A DNA stretch of 64,000 bases from Saccharomycopsis fibuligera x Saccharomycopsis cf. fibuligera (taxonomy: Eukaryota > Ascomycota > Saccharomycetes > Ascoideales > Saccharomycopsidaceae), in the NCBI GenBank assembly GCA_001936135.1, contig CP012810.1:1054001-1118000 (forward strand), given 5' to 3'. Below the pieces are notes generated by a model that saw only the letters and a list, made by a program, of their open reading frames with translations, made no database searches and was not told where the DNA came from. Shown in pieces: positions 33,265-43,599 of this stretch; the stretch's first letter is position 1; each line of letters begins with the position of its first letter. Both the position numbers and the translations under genes were made by a program.

Positions 33265-34049
33265 ATATGGTTCTTGGATCCAGAAGCTTTTATGCTATAG
33301 CAATAAATATTCTTTCAACTTTGGCTATAGCGTTTCAACTCCTCAGAATCTAATTTTGATGGTTCAAAGAGCTTAAAACATCTATTTATCTCGCCTACCG
33401 ACTATAATAAATAGTGAAAAAGACCAAGTCGCCCTAATCTTTTAATTTCTGAATTCATTACTACAATCCAATACTGACTTTGGCTTTTATTTTCTAGCAA
33501 AGAGTAAAAAGTAAATTATTTCTTTAAAGAGTTTAATGCCACTCAGCTCTCAAAGGCCGGCTATTTCCAATAATTCAGGTTTGTCATATGCGGGGATGTT
33601 ACTGTAGCAAACGATTCTAGTCTAAACTGTAAAAAGTATATTCATTCAATTGGTGGAAATCATGGAATCGCTTTAATGTGAATTGTAGTGGAGCAAACAG
33701 TTTCTAAGTGCACATCAGCGCAGGACTCTTGATGCATGCTGTGAGTTACCACGGGAATCGCGCTTTTAACTTTCTCTACGTTACTGAAGCTCAAAACACA
33801 AACACACCAAATTAACCCCTTATGCAAGAAGCGAGAGAGAAAACACACTCGCACCAACACGCAAACACACACGCATACGCACAACTGGCACTCAAAAGGA
33901 AGCTGTGCCTTACTTGGAAGTCCTTAGTGATTATAAAAAACTTTTGTGTATATTTTGGTGATAATATATTACTGTACAACATGTACTGATTACAACTATA
34001 TTACTAAACTGTACCGATTACTATTGAAGTATACAAACATCAAACTTTC
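33265..34049. other. Intergenic, ASK1 / SUB2 convergent
   Basis: About 785 bp, AT-rich, with a CACACAC/GTGTGTG-type patch near 33790-33880. The 74-codon minus frame there encodes Cys-Val repeats from that patch and is not a gene. Confidence 0.45.
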
Positions 34050-36175
34050 TTAAGTGTTCATGTAAGTACTTGGGTCAACACCTTCATCTGGGAATTCAGT
34101 GATTTTGACATCAAATCTTTCCTGAATTTTAGCCAAGACTTTCTCATCATCTTCAGTGCTCACAAAACTGATAGCTAAACCTTTAGTACCAAATCTACCA
34201 GCTCTACCAACTCTGTGCAAGTATTGATCAGCCTCATTTGGCAAATCATAGTTGATGGCCAAATTGATTCTTTCAATGTCAATACCTCTACCGAAGACAT
34301 CAGTAGAAACACAAATTCTCTTGTTGAATTCTTTAAAAGACTTGTATCTGTTGATTCTTTCTTCTTGAGGTAAGTTGGAGTGCACGGCAATAGATGGGAA
34401 GTTACAAGAACATAACAATTCATTCAATTCTTCGGCTCTAGCAGTACTTTTAACAAAAATGATGACTTGGTTAAATTCTAAAGAATCCAACAAATATGAC
34501 AACTTACGGTTCTTTTCTCTTTCAGCCAACTTGAGATAGTATTGTTGCAAACCGTGCAAAGTCAATTTAGCTTCGTCATCAACATAAATTTCCAATGGAT
34601 TTTGCATAAATTTCTTGCAAATTGGACGGATTTCTTGAGATAAAGTAGCACTAAACATCATCACTTGTTTTTGATGTGGAGTCAATTTGAAAACTTCTTG
34701 AACATCTCTTCTCATGTCAATACCTTCCAACACCTTGTCACACTCATCAATGATGAAATTCTTGACATTGTTAACTCTAAGGTACTTGTCTCTCACCAAA
34801 GCACGCAATCTACCTGGAGTAGCAACAATAATGTGTGGACAAGTTTCTTTATTCTTCAATTTTTCGTGATCTTTTTTAATATCAGTACCACCGTAAAAGA
34901 CTTCAGTTCTAATTTCTGGAGTGTACTTGGAGAATCTGGAGTACTCATTACGAATTTGGTAAGCTAATTCTCTGGTGTGACAGATAACCAAAGTGCTAAC
35001 TTCACCATCAACTGGTTCCAATTGTTGTAAAGAAGACAAAACAAACACAGCGGTTTTACCTAAACCAGACTTAGCTTGACACAAAACGTCAGTACCCAAA
35101 ATGGATTGTGGAATACAAACTTGTTGGACTATTGAATAATTGTTAGTTACTTGTCTTTTACTTGTTTTTTCTGCTTGAAAAAGCAAAAGGGAAAAGAAGA
35201 AATTTAAATGTAATGAGCCTTGAAAGAAAAGCATTATTACTGTTGAATGGAAAAATAAAAGAATTAGAATTTGACACATAAAAACTGATCATGACAATGA
35301 TTTTGTTTCTTCTCTATGTTCGACTAATTTGTTTGCTTCTTTGTTTCATTTTGTCTATTGAAATAGACAGATACTTGTGTTTGAGTGGCTGTAAATTGAT
35401 TAAGATACTGAAAATAAAATAAATAGGGAAGTTGAGCGCCAAATCCACAATTTGAAATAAACCCGGATTTGTGCAATCTGGCTTTAGCGCATTATCAATT
35501 TTTCAGAGAATGTTAAAAAAGTTTTGCCTCAAGAAAAATTGACGATTAACGCCAAAACTCTCAAACTATTATATTGACATTGTTGCTGCCATATATTTAA
35601 AAAGAACGTGATGTCGAAAATTGGAAAAAAGCTGCTCAATTAGACGGCTAACTATCGGCTTTCACCGCATTCATATAAAAGAATAGGCGCCCCTTATGTT
35701 TGCCCATAGACAATCAGCTAGCACTTGGTCACTTTCCAAGGCATTGAAAATGTTTAATTAGATCATTATAATTTTTTGTGATCCTGTTCAAGCCATTACG
35801 AAAAATGAACAAGAAAACAAATCAGTAAACAGTGAGAGAGAGAAAACGAAAACCGTTTCGTCATATCAGGAAAAACGGAAAACATCATCGCAGTGATAAT
35901 TGAAGTTTCACAATGATTGAAATTGAAATCGTTTATGATAATCATTCATGATGATACTAACCTTCAGAAGGATGTTCGAAACCGCAGTCGACAATAGCTC
36001 TCAACAATTCTGGTTTCAACAAGAAATCTTTGAAACCAGTAGCGTGAATCCCAACATAAGAACCTTTTTTGTCAGCTTCTTCGTTGGTAGAAGCAGCCTT
36101 GTTGTCGTTGTTGGTTTGGGTGAGTTCCTCGGAATCAGAGTACTCTAAGAGATCTTCTTCACCTTCGTGAGACAT
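34050..36175 (-). CDS. SUB2: DEAD-box mRNA export/splicing helicase Sub2, spliced
   Basis: ATPase of the TREX complex (UAP56 orthologue). It acts in spliceosome assembly and loads Yra1 for mRNA export. Exon 1 is 36175-35962 ([17 protein letters not shown]...GFEHPSE plus one base) and exon 2 is 35128-34050, giving 430 residues. The 833-nt intron has donor GTTAGT, branch AACTAAC and acceptor ATAG; the join restores [13 protein letters not shown], part of the Q motif. Other motifs: AKSGLGKT (Walker A), PGR, DECD (the family's DECD box), SAT, and [10 protein letters not shown]. The unspliced exon 2 frame would begin with non-conserved hydrophobic intron codons. No CTG codon is in frame in exon 2. 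Confidence 0.97.
35129..35961 (-). other. SUB2 intron, 833 nt
   Basis: By far the longest intron in the window. The sense strand begins GTTAGTATC and ends AACTAACAATTATTCAATAG. It contains no long open frame continuous with exon 1 and no snoRNA that I can confirm. Splice sites are certain from the protein join. Confidence 0.93.
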
Positions 36176-37531
36176 GATTGATTGATTATAAACTTATTTT
36201 TGTATTAGTTACTGAGAACTATTGAAAATTTCAGTAATACGCAACAAAAGGAAAATAAACAAAAATATAAACAAAACGCCAAAAATGTGGCAAAGTTTCA
36301 CTTTGCTGTTTGTTCGTCCATTTCGTTGTTGTTTTTTTCATTTTTTCCACTTTTGGTTTCCAGCTTACCACAAGGGCGGGTAAATAGTTTTCCCTATCAG
36401 CTGACTGCGTAGTTGACCTTTGGAAAAGTACAAAAGAAAAGATAAGGATGCGTCGCAAATGTGTAGAGGCTTACTATGCAAAAGATATAACATGCATATG
36501 TCAAGATTTGAGTTAGTAATAACAATAAAACTAGAGCATGTAAGAAGAAAAGGTAGCGGTACTTGTTAATTAAGGAAGGCATAATAAAGATAATTATCTA
36601 ATTCTTCTTCTTGATACTTTTTGCTGTCTACTATTAACAATGCCTTAGAATCTACATAAGCAGTATCATTAATTTATTTATATCTTGGTGTTTTTCAATA
36701 GCTTTTTCTCCTAACAGAAAAGAAAACGTCTCCTGGAATGGCTTTTCCTTTTTCGAGGCCGTATAAACTCCATGACTATCATTATGATAAAAAGTCTAGG
36801 TTTACAATTAGAATAACAATAACGATAATATAAATGCAGACACATTTTATTGTGATTTGGCGAAATTAGATGCATTGTTCTCTTAATTTGCCTTATAATT
36901 GACTCAATCAATCAGACAGTAAATATCAAATACCAATTTGCTTTGAAAGTACCAACCATCCGTAATGCTGTTTCTCGCGGGTTCAAGAAAGCGCGACAAG
37001 ACAACATTCAAACTACTCTAGGCCACCCGAACTACATCTGAGGTTAATCTTGCATTATCGCTTGATTGACATTTAGTTATAGGATAAAAGCCTTTCGAGC
37101 TAATAGATTTAGTGCACTGGGAATACGCTTTCTTGCTACTCCTACTTTCACTGTTTTTACTTTTACTTTTACTTTTGATTTTTCTGTTGATGCTACCGCT
37201 GCTGCCAGTGAGTTTGAAAAGACGGCAGACTGCATCTACTACCTTATTTTTCATTCTTGTTTTCGGTCTTATGCTGTAACATGGTTTATTAAGCCAATTT
37301 ATAAATTATTAGACATTTTTTCGGTTTAGTACTCCCTGGGGCTCTCTGTGATTCTTCCTTGTAACTATAAGTGAGGTTTACCAACTTTTTGGACCTACTT
37401 CTGATGAACAGACTCAAATCTTTAAAGACTTAGTTATGAACTATAAAATGCAGTGAATAATTTATTTATAAAGAATGACATATAAACTAACAGAAAAATA
37501 ACAAAAAAAGAAAGAAAAACAAAACTGTAAC
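36176..37531. other. 1.36 kb intergenic region upstream of SUB2
   Basis: Between the SUB2 start and the stop of the PDI-like gene, both on the minus strand. AT-rich; short frames on both strands have no recognisable character. Nothing specific seen. Confidence 0.45.
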
Positions 37532-38908
37532 TCACAACTCTCTCAACTTCAAATAATCCCTCTCAAACTCCACATCATCAATAAATTCTTCAATAATATC
37601 CTTCTTGGAACCATCCAGTCCAGCAATATTCATCTTTATATTTCCACTTCCACTCTGCAGTACTTCTGCCTCTGTACCTTCATTAAGTACTAACTTGTTC
37701 TGAATAATATCCAGCATGGTGTGATTAGTTTTAAATGGAACAAATTCATTTTCAATAATTTTGAAAACCAAATCGTTTTCGTCCCCTGGGAAAACAAGCG
37801 ACAAGTCATGACGGTTATAAATTTGAAACCTTGCATCTTTGATAAATTTATCAATGTTTTGTTTTGAAAATACGCCCAAATTATTATCTGTGGTATTATG
37901 GTTTCCGCTAATTAGCGCAAGCGTATTCTGTAGAAATCCATTTCCAAGTTTAATAGCATTTTCGGTAATTTTAGCAAGATTACTTGGCTTAGCTTTTTCA
38001 TTGGCTTGATTTCTTAACAAATGAAAAATCACCGGCAACTCATTGACCTTGAACAAGGACACAAGGTTACTATTTTGAGGAAGTGTAATATCAACAGTAG
38101 CCAAAACTGCCTTTTTGTTATTTTTATTCAAGAAATTCTCAGTAGCAAGGCGCAGATAAAATGAATTTTCTTCGTTCCAACTGCTAATCCAAGGTGCGAC
38201 AAAACTTAACACAATCGCATTGTCAGTGTTGGTATATTGGTCAATAATGAATTCCCAAAACTTTTGCACTTTGGAACCCTGACTAAATGCAATAGAAGTT
38301 TCTTTCAAGATGATATTTTCTTCTTCCTCAGCAATACCATCGGCACTATAATTTTTATCACTATCATTGCCATCACTGTGCTGGCCATTACTGATTTGCA
38401 ATGCATTTTCCTTAACGTAACCAGTAAACCCACTTTCTTCTTGTACATCCCTTAGCTCCACCACATGACTATCTGGCCAAGTTGGCGCAAGCCCTGTATG
38501 CATCAGCACGAAACGATTCAAATTATCTACAGTTCTAAAACCGTTGAACTGTGCCACTTCTTGGCCTTGATCATTAAGAAGCTTGATTGTTGGGAATGAT
38601 CTGATGCCATAGTGTTCGGCGAGCTGTTTATGGCTCAAGGAATCAACTTGCAAGAACTGCAACTTTCTATTGTTATTATTAGTTGGATCTAACGGATAAA
38701 GCTGACTCAAGTATTCCCAGCGCGGCTTTAGACGCTTGCAATGACCACATGAATGAGAGTAAAAGTTAACGATACTGAATTGTGCATTTTTGAGATGCTG
38801 TGGAAAATTGGAACTAGTTGTCTCGAAGATACTATTAGATGCTTTAGCAAGTATTGTTATGGCAAATAATGACAATACTAATATGTACTGTTCAATTTTG
38901 AAGTTCAT
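37532..38908 (-). CDS. PDI-like thioredoxin-domain ER protein
   Basis: Likely thiol-disulfide oxidoreductase of the secretory pathway. 458 residues. Residues 1-25 form a signal peptide (hydrophobic ILVLSLFAITIL, then AKASNS). One thioredoxin domain follows, with the active site CGHC at 54-57 (FYSHSCGHCKRLKPRW) and the cis-Pro region IRSFPTIKLL. The remaining roughly 300 residues are predicted to form further thioredoxin-like folds without a second CxxC. There is no C-terminal membrane segment. The protein ends LKLREL, which only loosely resembles an HDEL-type retrieval signal. Candidates in S. cerevisiae are Mpd1, Mpd2 and Eps1; the length and missing TM segment argue against Eps1, and I do not choose. 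Confidence 0.82.
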   Translation of the reverse strand: MNFKIEQYILVLSLFAITILAKASNSIFETTSSNFPQHLKNAQFSIVNFYSHSCGHCKRLKPRWEYLSQLYPLDPTNNNNRKLQFLQVDSLSHKQLAEHYGIRSFPTIKLLNDQGQEVAQFNGFRTVDNLNRFVLMHTGLAPTWPDSHVVELRDVQEESGFTGYVKENALQISNGQHSDGNDSDKNYSADGIAEEEENIILKETSIAFSQGSKVQKFWEFIIDQYTNTDNAIVLSFVAPWISSWNEENSFYLRLATENFLNKNNKKAVLATVDITLPQNSNLVSLFKVNELPVIFHLLRNQANEKAKPSNLAKITENAIKLGNGFLQNTLALISGNHNTTDNNLGVFSKQNIDKFIKDARFQIYNRHDLSLVFPGDENDLVFKIIENEFVPFKTNHTMLDIIQNKLVLNEGTEAEVLQSGSGNIKMNIAGLDGSKKDIIEEFIDDVEFERDYLKLREL

Positions 38909-39668
38909 ATTGGGGTATGTCTTGCCAGGCTTTTGAAATTGTGGGCCGGATATGAGTCAAGAGATGATTTAGGATAACATTAGCTATTTGGCCTATCGCC
39001 ATCTCTCCTCAGCTAGTTTTTGAAGGGCCTCTTTAATTTTTTCATTATCTCAAAGATCTACGGCGCACCCCAAGTCAAAGAAGTATTATAATGCTAAAAG
39101 CACTACATATGCACGAACAACCCTTCGCGCATATTCCTTACTCCAACGGTTCTCGAAGGAGCCTTAGGTTTGACAAATGTTCAACTTATCAGCTGCAAAA
39201 CTTAGTGTTTTCTTATTTCCTTCGCCTTTTTCCTTTGGGGAGGGCCGGGTTAAACTGTGAAGGAAATAACGATGCTAGCAATAATATCAATTTTCTGTTC
39301 TTTAAGTTCACACAGTTACATTTTTTGGTGCATGCAGAAACGTCAACATGCAGCAACATTGACTTTTCTGAGATCTTTCCTTCCCTTGGTTTGGTGAATT
39401 GATCTTTCCAGCACATTTCGCAAAAGAAAAAAAATTATCTTTAAAGATTTATAAGCCTGTTATGCCCTCTAGAAGTTGTTGGTTTGTATTTGCTTTGCAA
39501 TTGCTATTATTACCGTGTGTGTTTTGTCTTAGTATTTCAAAATTGAGATTTACTAGCTGGTCATTTTGCGATCCTTGAAAGCCTATCTTACAGATCGTAA
39601 TAACTCAATATTTTACCACTGCCTTTCTTTACCAAATCATTTTCACTTTTCCAAATAGATCCTAAAAG
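38909..39668. other. Divergent intergenic region, PDI-like / 407-aa gene
   Basis: About 760 bp. A 103-codon plus-strand frame (39091-39402) overlaps a minus-strand frame and has no family features. Treated as promoter sequence. Confidence 0.45.
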
Positions 39669-40892
39669 ATGTCTTCCGCTATCCAGAACTCTTTTTACCG
39701 TGACCGAAGCAGCAGATTAAGACAGACACTCCAATCGTCTCTTGCTTACAAAAATGAAAATAATACCTCAAGCGCTACTCCGCCATCTAGCTTCCACGAA
39801 TACCTTGAGAGCAAAACAAAAACCAATGTCGAGTTTCCATATGGCTGTTATTCTCCAATTTTTAACAATAGAGTTCACCGGTATAATATTTATTTTGAAA
39901 AAGGTAGTAAAAAGAAGATGAAAAAGTCTGTGGATAAGAGAAATAAGAGTCACAAACCGTCTCCGCTAAGCAATGTTGTCAGTATGGAAGATATTGAGAA
40001 GGATGAAAAGTGGCAAAACGATTGGAAAAAATGGTTTGCAGGCCAGTTAGAGGTAGAGGAAAGTCAATTTGAAACTATAAATTTGCTTTCAAATAAAGGC
40101 AATGTTGAACTTTGGGAAGAGTTTATTATTTTACCAGATGATGAAAGAAAACAGCAAAACCAACACAAAAAAGAGAGATTGACTGATGATAACAATGAAT
40201 TTTACAAGTTTGTTTTGTGCCAACAAACAATTTTCAGCAACAAATTAAGCCTTAACCACACTAGAAATTACTGCGAAAAGAGCAGTATCAGCATGGATAA
40301 CAGAAACTGCAGAATCAATAGCCACATATTTTCAAGCCAATACGAAAGAGATTCCGCAATTTCAGAAGACACTGCCGCTAAAAGAATCCTAAAGTTTTAT
40401 CGCCGCACTCCAAAGTTTCGCAATGCTTTCTCTAAATATTCTAGAACTCCAGCAGAAGCTGCAAAAAGATTTGAAGCTCATTGTCGCTCGTTCATGCCAC
40501 GTATGATTGAAGATTACAAAAGCGTGCAGATTGCCAAATTCACAATTTTGCAAATATTGAGGCAAGTTTATGCTGATGAAGAACAATATCAGAAACACAT
40601 TAAGTTTTTTAATGAATATTACGGCAATACCTTTGGGCAGGGAGAAGAAGAAGCACAAGTAAAAGTTAATGAAAATGATGGAAATAATGAAAATAATGAA
40701 AATCAAGGGGAAAGAAAAGTTCTCGATGAAAGAGAGGATGATTTGCTTAATGCATGTATTGCGTTTCAATCAAACCATTACATCCTAAGAAAAGTTACTT
40801 CTGAAGCATTGAGAAAATTTTTGCCATATTATTTGTTATACAGACACGAAGGCGGGAAATATGCTGTCAAGTTTATAAAGGAATTTAACTGA
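39669..40892 (+). CDS. Unrecognised 407-aa protein
   Basis: Starts MSSAIQNSFYRDRSSRLRQT at the first ATG. I do not recognise the family. It is soluble with no signal peptide or TM segment. A basic patch lies near 75-100 (KGSKKKMKKSVDKRNKS), then an acidic/tryptophan block (EKWQNDWKKWFAGQLEVEE). A helical, well-conserved-looking C-terminal half (AAKRILKFYRRTPKFRNAF, then AAKRFEAHCRSFMPRM) is interrupted by a low-complexity Glu/Asn insert near 340-355. Codon use matches its neighbours and the frame is long and uninterrupted, so it is very probably a real gene. Convergent with the citrate synthase gene. Confidence 0.75.
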   Translation: MSSAIQNSFYRDRSSRLRQTLQSSLAYKNENNTSSATPPSSFHEYLESKTKTNVEFPYGCYSPIFNNRVHRYNIYFEKGSKKKMKKSVDKRNKSHKPSPLSNVVSMEDIEKDEKWQNDWKKWFAGQLEVEESQFETINLLSNKGNVELWEEFIILPDDERKQQNQHKKERLTDDNNEFYKFVLCQQTIFSNKLSLNHTRNYCEKSSISMDNRNCRINSHIFSSQYERDSAISEDTAAKRILKFYRRTPKFRNAFSKYSRTPAEAAKRFEAHCRSFMPRMIEDYKSVQIAKFTILQILRQVYADEEQYQKHIKFFNEYYGNTFGQGEEEAQVKVNENDGNNENNENQGERKVLDEREDDLLNACIAFQSNHYILRKVTSEALRKFLPYYLLYRHEGGKYAVKFIKEFN

Positions 40893-41294
40893 AAATACTT
40901 CATTGGCTCTTGCTATTTATTTTTGTACCCTTATATCACATACAGCTCCATTCTTGTGTCAGCATCCAAAACAATTAACAGATTTTACATAAGGGATAAA
41001 GGGCTACTGAACAGAAACATAAGAGGGAAGTTTTGTGTATAAAAATTATTTTTTCTTTTTTTCCCGAGACTAAATTTACGACACAGGTTGTAGCTTTTTT
41101 TTTTTTTCTGAAACTATTTCATTTTTGCTTTTTAGTTTAAGTAACATGCATGCTACAAATAATCACAGGGGCAAATATCTGGTCCTATTTCTTATCCTCC
41201 TAATTTTTTACAATCTTTCAAACGCTCTGCATATATTACCGTGAAAATGTGTTGTACGGTATCTACCCTATAAATACATAATGAGCTGTAAAGT
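40893..41294. other. Convergent intergenic, 407-aa gene / CIT3
   Basis: About 400 bp, AT-rich with T runs (41090-41107). 3' ends of both genes; nothing else seen. Confidence 0.45.
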
Positions 41295-42785
41295 CTATTC
41301 CACCCTCTTGATAATACTTTCCAAATCCAAACTTTTTGGTCGTTCAATGGGCAAACCCAAAATACGATCCCATATCAACTGACTCAATGGTCCTAACGCT
41401 CTAGAACCAGCAAAAATTACAGTAAAAAACAATGTTTGAGTTAATCCATAATGGTAAAACAACACTCCACTACTAGAATCAACATTAGGGAATGGATTCT
41501 TGGTCTTACCGTGCTGCTTAAGAACCTCTGGTGCCACTTGTGACAATTTGTGCACAAGCTGGAAATTCACATCTTTGTTCATGATTGTATCTGGGCGCTT
41601 AAGGCCAAACTGGAGCATGGCGTCAAATCTTGGATCTGGTTTTCGGAGCACTGCGTGTCCATAACCAGGGATAACTCTGCCTGATTTTAAAATTGACCAT
41701 AAATATTCAACGATACTACCGTCGACTTCTTTATTATTGAGCAATGCACTAACATCGTTAAGTTTCAAGTCTTCCTTCAAGGCAAGAATAAAACGCACCA
41801 CTTCTTGAGCGGCAAGACCGTGTAATGGGCCAGCGAGCCCTTGCACGCCAGCACTATATGACAAGTATGGGTCACTTAATGCGGATCCCACAAGGTGGGT
41901 TGTATGCGAAGAGACATTGCCACCTTCATGATCGCCATGCAAAGCACAGTACAATCTTACCAAGTTAACAAAATCGTTACTTTCTTGACCATTGAAGTTT
42001 TGGATGTTGCGAGAATGTGCAGTGTCGCTGTTGAAGCCAAGAGCACTTGCTAAATTGTAAGACCAGTCTTTTTCTAAATCAATGGTACCAAGTGGTTCAT
42101 TGCTGCTGCTGATGCCTCTGTGATAGGTGTTTTGGTAGATGCGGCCAATTATTTGAGGTAGCTTGGCAATCAAATCAATAGCGTCATCGAAAGCGTATTC
42201 CCAGAAATCATATTTGGAGACCCCTTTCTCGTAAGCTTTTGCAAAGCCAGAATTATTATTTAAGGCGGTAATCGCGATCGAGAGCTGGCTCATTGGATGT
42301 AATGTTGCTGGCAATGAATCCAAAATTTTGAGAATATACTCTGGAGTTTCACCCTGTTCAGCAATGGTGCGTGAAAAGCTGTCAACTTGAGCTTGTGACG
42401 GAATCTGTCCAGTGAGCAAAAACCAAAACATGCTCTCTGGTAAAAATTCCGAGTTTGGGTCATTAGCATCAAATCTCGAGTGCGGTAAAACCTGCTGGCA
42501 CTCCTCAATGGTGCGGCCATGGAAAGTGACGCCTTTATCTGGGTCCACTTTGGAGGATTCCCAGTAGAGAGCAGGACTACCACGCATTCCGCCCAAGGTT
42601 GATGCGACGGTTGTTTGTGCTAGAGGCTTGTTTCCATATTGTTTTCTGACATTGAGAAACTGCTCGCGGCGCTTAGGGATAACGCTTTGAAGGGTCTGTT
42701 TCAAATCAAGTTCAGCATGAGCTGCGATATTGGTGCTAAATTGGCGTTCAGCAAGTCTGTGGAACGGCCGCTTAATGGTGTGCAT
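41295..42785 (-). CDS. CIT3: Mitochondrial citrate / 2-methylcitrate synthase
   Basis: Condenses oxaloacetate with propionyl-CoA (2-methylcitrate) and usually also acetyl-CoA (citrate). 496 residues with an Arg-rich presequence (MHTIKRPFHRLAERQFS). Catalytic residues are visible: the His in LHGDHEGGNVSSHTTHLVGS, the His in PGYGHAVLRKPDPRF, and the Asp in PFPNVDSSSGV. The stretch GLAGPLHGLAAQEV resembles fungal methylcitrate synthases more than Cit1 (HGRANQEV). Divergently placed with the PrpD gene and near the methylisocitrate lyase gene, which supports the CIT3 role. The main alternative is a CIT1-type enzyme. I checked every CTG in this gene and none is in frame. Confidence 0.88.
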   Translation of the reverse strand: MHTIKRPFHRLAERQFSTNIAAHAELDLKQTLQSVIPKRREQFLNVRKQYGNKPLAQTTVASTLGGMRGSPALYWESSKVDPDKGVTFHGRTIEECQQVLPHSRFDANDPNSEFLPESMFWFLLTGQIPSQAQVDSFSRTIAEQGETPEYILKILDSLPATLHPMSQLSIAITALNNNSGFAKAYEKGVSKYDFWEYAFDDAIDLIAKLPQIIGRIYQNTYHRGISSSNEPLGTIDLEKDWSYNLASALGFNSDTAHSRNIQNFNGQESNDFVNLVRLYCALHGDHEGGNVSSHTTHLVGSALSDPYLSYSAGVQGLAGPLHGLAAQEVVRFILALKEDLKLNDVSALLNNKEVDGSIVEYLWSILKSGRVIPGYGHAVLRKPDPRFDAMLQFGLKRPDTIMNKDVNFQLVHKLSQVAPEVLKQHGKTKNPFPNVDSSSGVLFYHYGLTQTLFFTVIFAGSRALGPLSQLIWDRILGLPIERPKSLDLESIIKRVE

Positions 42786-43599
42786 GTTTTTTGATATGAT
42801 GTGGTACTTGTGATATTTAATATTATATGAGGTTAGATCACATAGTTTAAGACCTTGCTGGAGGCTATCTAAGAGCTCTTATATGCTGTCGAGTTGCCCG
42901 AGAGGTACCAGTAGTCCGGAAGAAAAGTACCCCACTGACATGATTCTCTTCTAAAGGCTTGCAGCTGGTGCTCTCCGTGCTGCGAGCCTGGTGCTGGGGG
43001 GCTGATGATGGTGGGTTCACCACTAGATGAATGGGCGGTTGACTACATTGACTACAAGTTCGTTAAGGCAGGGTGGAGAGCATGCATGCTGAGGCAACTG
43101 GATGCCGGCTGCAATGGCTGTATCGGGAAATACACGCCAAACGCTAACCACACTCCCACACCAACCGAGGACCACACAAGCTCATCACTGCAGTATCGAT
43201 AACAATGGTAATTGCTGATGACAGTAGCGTTGCCAGCGACAAACGTTTGCTGTCTCGGAGCCCATGGAGCTGCAGCCGCTTCCCCTGACCCAGTGGGGTG
43301 CCTCCCGGAATTATGTTAACAACTTTCTGGTGGGGCAGCATCTACGCCATTGACAGCTTTACTGTGCTGACGCTTATCTGCCACCGTCACCGACCTCGGC
43401 CACCATCTATGTTATAACCTCCATGTCTGCAATTGCATTAACCCAGTCTGGTGGTACATGCCCCACACTTCCTAGCTTATAAGATGCTCTCAGGCCCTTA
43501 AAGCCTTAATGTTGGTGGTGATTCTTGGTGACACTTGCTGATATCTGTCAACAACAACAGAGCTTTTTTCTCTTTTTTCTTTTGTTCCTTCAGCTCGCC
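42786..43599. promoter_or_regulatory. Shared divergent promoter region, CIT3 / PDH1
   Basis: 814 bp between the two start codons, noticeably richer in GC than neighbouring promoters. A common control region for the two methylcitrate genes is likely from layout. A CCGGA-containing patch (TAGTCCGGAAG near 42913-42923) could bind a zinc-cluster factor; this is only a guess. The sequence before the PDH1 ATG (pyrimidine run ending TTCAG) resembles an intron acceptor, so a 5'UTR intron cannot be excluded. Confidence 0.45.

Noticed and set aside
35800-35961. Possible box C/D snoRNA in the SUB2 intron (GCGATGATG stretch)
   Set aside because: A box C-like word is present but I could not find a matching box D and terminal stem at the right spacing.
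36711-37329. Short frames on both strands between SUB2 and the PDI-like gene
   Set aside because: Overlapping frames, no conserved motif.
43525-43599. Extension of the PDH1 frame 25 codons upstream
   Set aside because: No ATG; the residues are T-run-encoded Phe/Leu. The ATG at 43600 gives a proper mitochondrial presequence.
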